Shown here piece after piece: positions 56,872 through 64,000 of a stretch of 64,000 nt of DNA. The DNA is from Tetracladium setigerum (taxonomy: Eukaryota; Ascomycota; Leotiomycetes; Helotiales): the NCBI GenBank assembly GCA_031472005.1, contig PZJY01000004.1, forward strand, positions 3,352,397 through 3,416,396. Direction: 5' to 3'. Both the position numbers and the translations under genes were made by a program. Each line of letters starts with the position of its first letter. Position 1 is the stretch's first letter. Under the pieces are notes generated by a model. That model did not search any database. It was given only the letters and a program-made list of their open reading frames with translations, and had not been told where the DNA came from.

Positions 56872-57508
56872 AAGACCTGTGACGTGCGGTTAATAATTTT
56901 AGATATATATCAATCAAGATCATGTTAATGTTGCAAACAATTATGGGCGGTGGGAATTCATAAAAACCAGTGCACCATCGGATGTGGTTGTGAAACGGAA
57001 GCAAATGTAATCTATAAGATTCTTGCAAGAATAGAAATAAAAGGTTTGTATAACAGAGAAGATTAGGAGTCTTGAAGAAGATCTACTAGCTGATCAGAGT
57101 TATGAAGCTATGAGCCCACTCAAATCCCATCAGATATGGATTCTTGAAGCGGGTATCAAGTCCATCTGAGAAGCAAACTATGTTATCACTTCTCAATGCT
57201 TTGTGCAGCTAATTTACAGAATGTAAGTAGAGAAGACAAGTAGCAAGCTTGTCAGCTAGATCGATCCGATCTGTGAGGGAAGGTTCATTGGACCCTAGAA
57301 CTTCCAGTAGGGAGTGGAGTTAACCACCATTAGGTGAATTCTCAGGTAACTTGAACACGAGTCCAAAATAGCCTGTGGCACTACCCTCCTCATGAGTTTC
57401 GAAAAACCCCAAGCACGGAGGTACACAAAGCTGCACTGGCTTTTGTGACATGAGGAGAGCTGCTAATTGTTCGATTCGTTCCAGGTTTTTGGATTCGGAT
57501 CCTGGAAC
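56872..57508. other. Intergenic, convergent 3' flanks
   Basis: No ORF or repeat of note between the LysM-WSC gene and the HeLo relic. Confidence 0.55.
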
Positions 57509-58508
57509 TTAGGGGACCTGGTACTCTTTCCATTCAACCCAAATATCTTCAGCTGGGTCCTTAACCGTATATTGTGCGATTGACCGATGTGTGGTTGGAT
57601 TACGTGGTTCGATTTGGTTGGCGTTGATAGCAGCTGGGTTTCGACGCAAGGATATGTTCAGAGCCTTGATTTCTGCAAGAGCAGAAATCAAATCCAAGTT
57701 CTTTCGTTGATTCGTCTGTCCTTCCGTCAGGGCTTCCATATTCAAACGTATTGCGTCGATTAGTGGCGTCAATCCAATCACATCAATACGCATCTGTACG
57801 AGCTCAACATAACTGTCGTGAGTCTCCTGCAAGAGAATCTTCATTTGATTATCATCAAGAAGATTGTTCAGGTAGCCATTGAGACTTTGGAGCTTCTGAA
57901 TAAGCTTTTCCGCCGTTTTCTTGTCGAAGACGACCCAGAGTAGCCGCTTGGATGTTTGACCACATCTTTAACGTCTTTGCCGACGACTTTGACAGACTTG
58001 TAACCTCTACTGGCGATATTTGGCTTCTCCTCTGCTGTATCAGGGTTCCACCATGTGGAATCCATCAATTCATGTATCGCCTCAAGCTCTGTGCCACGAA
58101 TTGCGACCTGGGTAATATGCGTGATATCGATTTCGGAATATCGGGCGTTCAACTTGAAGAATTTGATCAGGACAGCTCGCATCTCTGTCAAAATTTCTAA
58201 CAGAGGTAACCGAGTGTTCTTAATGCTCGCACTGATTGATTCTTAATCCCTAAAGTTCTCTTCATCGAGCCCGACGGATATTGCCCAGCTTCGCAAGTTC
58301 TCTGCTTCAACGACAAAGCATGTTGAGACGTATTTGCAGTCCTCTGGCATCCCAACACAACCTTCGAAAGCCTTGTATGCTTTATCGTGTTGAAAGTTGT
58401 TTCTACACGAGAATGGAGAAGCATACCTTTGAAAATTCCGCTCGATGCTTGTATGGAGAGCGATACGGCACCATGGCCTACTCCCGCTGCAGATAAGGGG
58501 TCAACCAT
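57509..58508 (-). pseudogene. HeLo-domain protein (programmed-cell-death type), broken by one stop and one frameshift
   Basis: Starts MVDPLSAAGVGHGAVSLSIQ. A short intron with donor GTATGC (ending GATAAAG) joins in phase to AYKAFEGCVGMPEDC. The tryptophan block ENLRSWAISVGLDEENF and, further on, RLLWVVFDKKTAEKLIQKL and DSYVELVQMRIDVIGL complete the helical bundle of the HeLo/prion-inhibition family known from HET-S. TAA at 58243-58245 interrupts after the first 70 or so residues (fits CAA to TAA), and one base is missing near 57945-57952. No prion-forming or NLR part is visible downstream; the frame ends at 57509. HeLo domains act as membrane-disrupting cell-death executors. As written only a fragment could be made, so the locus is probably non-functional. 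Confidence 0.7.
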
Positions 58509-60365
58509 GATGTTAATTGGGAAACCTACGACGTAAGGAAGTAGCTGGGACTACGGATTGGCGATTCGTAAGCTTCAGCCAGAAGTGATACGGTCGGATG
58601 TGGTTAACTTAGGAGTTAAGAGGACAGAATTGGATTCTGAGAGTAATCGCTTGTAGAAGCCTCTTGGGTTCGAGAGCCTCTACATTTGCCGGGGGAGGTG
58701 TGTTCTATTATTGTGCCATTCGACCTCGTTTCAGTGGGCTATGCAATGGCTATGCTTCTACATGATGCATTATGCATACTGCATTACACGCGGGTTTGCA
58801 AACAAAGCCGGTAGGCTTCGCCTCTAAGGCTGTCCTATCATTGTAAGGTGGTAAGTTACATATGCTTTCGCTATCACGGTAGCACAGGACTGATTGGCTA
58901 TAGGTCATTAGAAACTTGGCGGTTATCCCGCATCCCGTGTTGTCCACGACTCGAGAGCGAACTGTGCGGGATGTTCTTTTTACTGATGCTCAGGATCGAG
59001 CTGCATTTAGGACTAAGGCAGATATCACACGCTCGCTGCTTTGGAGAGTGCTAATAATTGGAAAGGTTTGACGAAGTAGTGGTGTATCGGACCGATCGGA
59101 GACAAATATTTTCCCTTGGGCAAACAGCATGTGCGCTACACAATGTTTTTACCGAAGTTCAAGATGTGAACTGTATTACGACGCCATCAACATCCCTGTA
59201 CACACAACTTTACCTAATTAGCTAACTGGTTTCTCAACACCATGTGGCTCGATTTTACATGTGACTTTAACCAGGATATTCGTTGTGCATTGATGAAACG
59301 GTGGACGGATTGATTCCTCGGCTCTTTATGCATCCACACTCGAACGCTTGAACTTTCTGGCATAAGCAAGGCAAAGGTTACTTTCAACCTTAATTCGACA
59401 TGTGAACTGAAAGCGCCACGTTCTTGAATTTTCGCTATTTATAATCTAAGGGAACTAGTAATTTAATCTCGAGGCTGGTGGTCAAAGGCGGCCCTGAGCA
59501 TCGAGACCCTCGGTCATTGAGGGGTGCACTCAAGGCAGGTATGCGTGACTTTCGTCGCCTGTATCGCGAGTATTATCGCTGTTGGAATGTTGGCTTTCTT
59601 TGCTGATCTCTGGATACGTGTCCTTGTGCCCGCGCTTCTCCCTAAGATCTCCAAACTCGTTATTTATCGGAGCCGCTAGGTATTCCAGATCGATCTTGGA
59701 CTGTGTATGGCTCGATGAATAGGCGGAAGATTCTACTTGAGGCGTATTCCAGTAGAAATATGTTCCGCAGGTTTTTTGGAATCATTATCCTCTTTGATTA
59801 GCCACTTATCTCGAACCTCTTCCTGCTGCTGCATGCCCACCCCTTCCCCATTGTCCATCAAGTCGTCCCCTCGTGGTGTCTCCCCTACCGCTTGAGTTCC
59901 TTGTTGCTCCCAATCCTCAAGGCCTTGAGCCGCGGTGCCATGTCGAGAAGCGTCTCGCAGCTCTTCTGGTCTGCTGGCGGTAGTTTTGGTGTGTTCTTGA
60001 GTGTTGATCTGGGTCATAGAATCCAACAACTGCAATTCGTCGCTTGGCCAGAGGCTGTCCATCCTTGGCTTTCTTATAATGTCACCTCAAAAGTATGAAT
60101 TATTCGCTGGTTTTAAATTTACAATTATCCCAATCGGGATCTAGAACCATTCTATAGCAAGAGTTATACTTACAGCTAAGTACAAGTATAATCAAAGTGA
60201 TTCAACGTGCGCACAAGTTCCTGATCGAAGATCGACAGGCGTGTCGAAACTTCTGCAGATCTCGTCAGACACGTCACTGTCTCATTAGTTCTAACACTAG
60301 TGCTTTCATTTTCAAATAGCTTTAGCAAACAAAGCAGGCCCACAATATTACCAAAACAAAAGCAA
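58509..60365. other. Intergenic, one weak ORF
   Basis: A 109-residue antisense frame (59733-60062, MDSLWPSDELQLLDSMTQIN...) is hydrophilic and acidic and has no recognised domain. It is followed upstream by another weak frame (60176-60388). These could be remnants of a further subtelomeric gene but cannot be supported as real. Nothing else seen. Confidence 0.4.
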
Positions 60366-61891
60366 TTACTGAGTGCCTTGATGGACACCCCTATTTTGCA
60401 TATTGACCAAGTCCACCAATTGCGCCGAGCTCAGCGTTGTAATCCTGCGAGAAGTTATCAACAGCGCTGTTATCATCAATACTACAAGCAATGAAGGAAT
60501 AAAATAGACCAAAGCCCATTTTTGTCCTGTTCCAGCTCGAGTATACGCCACTGTGGCATTGCTAACATAAGTAACCTGCCCGCTGTTGCCACTTGTCGAT
60601 ATACGGGACAGCGAAAGAGCAGATATGAGCCCTAAAATGTCTTCTAGGTCATTCTTCGAATTCCCGAACGCGTATGGAGGCTGGCGGACATATTGAGTGT
60701 GCGATACAAACTCTGAACCATTCCGAAGTCGCATTGTGAGATGGCGCATGGGAAGTGTTCATCCTAAGTCAAGTGGCTGCCACGTTCCGAATGCCGATAG
60801 TGCAATGAGTTTGTTTAGGTTTTGATCAGCGACACCACTCAAAGGATTTAGGACGCAGTCTTGGTTGTTCAACGCGATGAGGCCTCGAGCGTAGGTATTT
60901 GATGCAGCGGCAGTCGACTGAAGTGTGAGGGTAAGGTTTCGATATTGTATTGTCGGCTTCGTGTCGACTGTACAGACTATTCCGTATGTTTGATGGTCTG
61001 TTGAGTGAGAGAGGGGGCTATCGTAATTTTGCAACCAATCTGCATCGCCGATTGCTTCCGCCAAATATATGGCAGCAGCCATGAGTCCGCCAATCACGAT
61101 TGTGGGTTGTCCTAAGGATCCAGTGGCACAGATTCCTGTTGCTGTAACTGCTTGACCCCATGTAGCGTTGGGTCCCGCGTATGTGCTCCGGTAGCATCCT
61201 CCATTCTCTGTACTCATGGCGATGTATCCGTTGTTGTACGAAGAGTTTCCCGCCTTTGAACATGAAGTTGGGTTGGATGTCATGACTGGAACACATTGAG
61301 ACGTTGAGAGGAGACCTAATCCGTATTTATTCAGAGTGCTGTATAGGCTAAGGTCAACGGAGCTACCTAGATTGCTGGTCCTCGAGGTATAGACGAATGC
61401 GGGCGCACCAAGAGCAGACCGATGTATCGTTACTCCCTCGTCGGCATAGCCATAATTCTCAGGATCGACGACGTTGATAGCGCCTAATAGTGTCATGACT
61501 ACACTAGGGGACAGGTCTCCATATTTGGTTGAACGGAGTGATATGAGCCGTTTGGTAGCAACTAAGAGTATGCGTTATATGGAGTTTGTTCAGTGGTGAC
61601 ATTGCAGCCCCAGTCCTGCGAGTCGCCCAGGTTGTAAACATATACGGTGCTCCGCTGCGTGAGGGAAGATGATAGCCCGGCTACAAGGGCTGCAGTCGCA
61701 AGGCCTGATATTAAGAAGCTCGCAGATGTCGCCCAGTGCTGGACATATTCGATTAAGTTAGATACTCCAAGAGCAGTCCTCCAAGCAGAATTGATGACCT
61801 GCCGTACAACTACGAGTATCCAGGCCAGATATGGATTACTAGTATACTCACTTCTGATAATCACTACCGAATCCACCAGAACCTCCGCATG
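60366..61891 (-). pseudogene. Unknown membrane protein A with a large extracellular part, broken
   Basis: Reading leftwards: a hydrophobic N-terminal part (AWILVVVRQVINSAWR, ASFLISGLATAALVAGL), then a long Asn/Ser/Thr- and Cys-containing segment with several N-glycosylation sites (NSSYNNG, GPNATW), a short hydrophobic stretch (IVIGGLMAAAIYLAEAIG), and a C-terminal membrane helix (KWALVYFIPSLLVVLMITAL). One base is missing near 61562-61568 to connect the first two segments. A TGA at 60759-60761 interrupts between PLDLG and TLPMRHLTMRL in the same frame (fits CGA to TGA). The true start upstream of 61876 is unclear and may need an exon. No family recognised; topology resembles fungal subtelomeric membrane proteins of unknown function. 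Confidence 0.55.
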
Positions 61892-62544
61892 AAACCAGCT
61901 ACCTTCGTGTATCTAACGGCTAAATTAGAGCGACTTGTCCTTAGTTATACTCCATACAAAGTAGGTGCAGCGACGATAGAGGAGAAGTTGTTTATAATAG
62001 GGTCATCTGTACGGCAGTACGGTGAACGTTTCTCTCGATCAAGTTCGATAATAAGCACGTATGTAACGAACCTATATATAATATAGATATATATACTAAC
62101 AAATATCGATTCAGTTGCTTTCATGAGGTCCTTAAATCACTCCTTCGGCTCTACCCCGCTATGATACAATTACCATCGACTACTACTACTACTCAGTCAG
62201 ATCGGATCCGGCTCGGACCCAAGTATTCATCCTACTTCCAAGATTCTTGATAGTACTCATATCGCTGTAGGGGATATGCAGGATATTCAATAAGGACTTT
62301 AGTAGACTGGATAACTTCTTTAAACTTTAATGCAATATAATACACTTTACATTATGCTACGCGGCTTTTGATTTAGTATCGAATTCAAAGTTTTCATATC
62401 GTCATTGATCAAGTTGTTTCGTTATTATTAGTATTATTGGCCGAGGTTGTTAGTTTCCAACCTTGATTGGCAATGTTGCCAAGGTGGTGACTTAGCAGTC
62501 TCAGTGTCCATTACTGCAGGACTTTGAGACTTCATTTCGGACTG
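61892..62544. other. Intergenic, AT-rich, microsatellite
   Basis: A short (CTA)n run lies at about 62177-62195 and AT-rich sequence at 62300-62420. It holds the unresolved 5' end of membrane gene A. No other gene. Confidence 0.5.
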
Positions 62545-63906
62545 TTACTCCCTCGTCTCAGATTGCCTTCGATCATTGTCTCTTCCAGATTCCGCCTGTA
62601 CAACGAAGGCGACAAAGTTTGGGCCACCGACTGAGTTCTTACCGATTCCAACTCTACCACTCGGTGAACTTCCATACGACTCTTCGAACAGTTCTCGCTT
62701 GTCATTGACTGCATGCGCATTGTCAATCACTTTAGTATCGAACGAATTGGCGGCCAGGCCAGCGATCGACAAGATCATCTGCTTGGAGTTTGTCTCACAC
62801 AGATTTGTCTTCCACAAGGATCTGACTAGGACGAAGCTGTTGAAGAGTATCGACAGCACAAGTAAAGTCCCAAGTGTAAAGAGTGGTGCCTTTGGAATCC
62901 GGGCAACGAGTCTAGAAAACCTCTGCTGCTGGTCGATATTATCCACCTCAGTCGTCACAATTGCTGCAAGTCCGAGGAAACTCTTGTGCCATGTGTCGGC
63001 CCAAATGTCCATAGCGGAGTCAACGTCATCTGCCGAAGCCGTTATCGCTGCACCTCCAGTGAATAGTGCATTTAAATTCAGCAATGTAGGGGGTATATTG
63101 CATTGACAAGGTCTAAATTATTCAGAGGTGTCATCTCAGCGGCTCTGACAGATCCATTGACATATGTATATGTGAAGTTAACGAGCTCTGTGCTGCAGCC
63201 AATGAAACTACTCCAAGTAACCTGACTCCAGTATGCCCCGGTCGGTGTGGAGGCGGTAGAGTAAGCAGGCAAACTTTGAGGGCCCGCCTTCAGCTTAGAA
63301 TCCAGTCTCGAGACCATGTAAAAGGAGTTGGCAGTGTTGTTAATGGTCATAACCTTTTGCCAACGTTGATCTGTAAAGAATGATGTAACTGTGCCAACGA
63401 TACCTGGTGTCCACACGGTGCCGTAGGCAACCTCTGAGGTGTTTAGTGGAATTCCTACAAACTTGCCACAGCGGGCATCAAGTGCAGAAACTGGTTCTCT
63501 GACGCCTGGAAGCCACGGCAGACTATAATTCGTAAGCGGAAGATCACACCACTTGTCGATAGATTGGCATATTGATCGGACTGCGTAAGTACTGGCGCGG
63601 TAGTCGATATCATCGCGAGAAAATCGAGGTGCGAGATATGCAATTCGATTACTATCGAGAGTGAGGCTTTGGATTGCTGTATAATTACTCCTCTCGGAAA
63701 TAACTGAAGAGTAAGAGGCCGATTCTTTCAGTATCGGTGGCACATCAACAAGGAGTGGTTGTAACAGGCAGCTGTAACTTTGCCCGATTGATAACAAAAA
63801 ATCGGATGTACAACTCTGGATAAGGGCACGACCGTATTGCTTCAGTGGGACCCAAGATTGAGAAGAAGTGAATGAAGCGGCACTCGGGAGTGAGACGGTA
63901 GATGTC
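62545..63906 (-). pseudogene. Unknown membrane protein B, 5' end cut off by the telomere
   Basis: The frame is open from the telomere boundary leftwards with no ATG: KTSTVSLPSAASFTSS is read directly from the junction. It continues through a Cys-containing extracellular part (CQSIDKWCDLPLTNYSLPWL, SFIGCSTELVNFTYTYVNGS) with N-glycosylation sites. A membrane helix (APLFTLGTLLVLSILFNSFVLV) precedes a cytoplasmic tail ending SGRDNDRRQSETRE. One base is missing at the G run 63089-63093 (C run in the coding strand). The layout (long exterior part, C-terminal helix, short tail) resembles membrane protein A, but sequence similarity by eye is low. The N-terminal helices expected for the type are absent, so the chromosome end was probably formed inside this gene. 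Confidence 0.65.
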
Positions 63907-64000
63907 TTAGGGTTAGGGTTAGGGTTAGGGTTAGGGTTAGGGTTAGGGTTAGGGTTAGGGTTAGGGTTAGGGTTAGGGTTAGGGTTAGGGTTAGGGTTAG
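63907..64000 (+). repeat. Telomere, (TTAGGG)n
   Basis: About 15.7 perfect TTAGGG units running to the end of the window, G-rich strand 5'->3' toward the end, as expected for a right chromosome terminus. It abuts coding-like sequence with no subtelomeric repeat buffer. Confidence 0.98.

Overview
The window is the right end of a chromosome from a filamentous ascomycete (Pezizomycotina). The last 94 bases are an uninterrupted TTAGGG array. Genes carry many short introns (about 45-85 nt, GTRNGT donors, CTRAY-like branch sites). The protein families are typically fungal: CFEM, WSC, LysM, Zn2Cys6, 2EXR and HeLo domains, GH55, and a Fot1/pogo transposase. The many plant-wall and plant-glycoside enzymes suggest a plant-associated or saprotrophic lifestyle; I cannot name the species.

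Layout. 0-3 kb: a frameshifted MDR oxidoreductase and a CFEM surface protein. 4-7.8 kb: a secreted six-hairpin glycosidase (GH88/GH105-like) with a 13-copy cysteine-rich repeat tail. 9.3-13.1 kb: a secreted Cys-rich/WSC protein fused to a subtilisin-like S8 protease. 15.1-26.2 kb: a coherent cluster of GH78 alpha-L-rhamnosidase, GH5 beta-glucosidase/glucanase-like enzyme, Zn2Cys6 regulator and MFS sugar transporter. 26.4-32.2 kb: an orphan chitinase-type C-terminal domain gene, a 2EXR gene and a CHAT-protease gene with premature stops. 33.5-41.8 kb: AA7 oligosaccharide oxidase, a Fot1/pogo relic, PL1 pectate lyase and GH28 polygalacturonase. 42.6-49.9 kb: a helicase-like relic and a large GH55 beta-1,3-glucanase. 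50.9-58.5 kb: a second 2EXR gene, a secreted effector-like protein, a LysM plus four-WSC protein and a broken HeLo gene. 60.4-64 kb: two broken membrane-protein genes, the last cut off by the telomere.

Functional reading. The 15-26 kb cluster is the most system-like part. Both hydrolases lack signal peptides, they share a divergent promoter, and the octamer CGGCGGAG occurs in all three intergenic promoters of the cluster. I infer uptake of an intact rhamnosyl-glucoside (rutinose or flavonoid-glycoside type) followed by cytosolic cleavage under the local regulator. The other CAZymes (GH105-like, PL1, GH28, AA7, GH55) are secreted and target pectin and glucans. WSC, LysM and CFEM proteins are surface or matrix components.

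Quality caveat. About ten genes need a single-nucleotide shift to read through, most of them at short homopolymers, so uncorrected sequencing indels are likely and pseudogene calls based only on frameshifts are weak. Four separate in-frame stops (two in CHAT, one in HeLo, one in membrane gene A) cannot be explained this way; each is explicable by a C-to-T change and points to real decay, possibly RIP-like.
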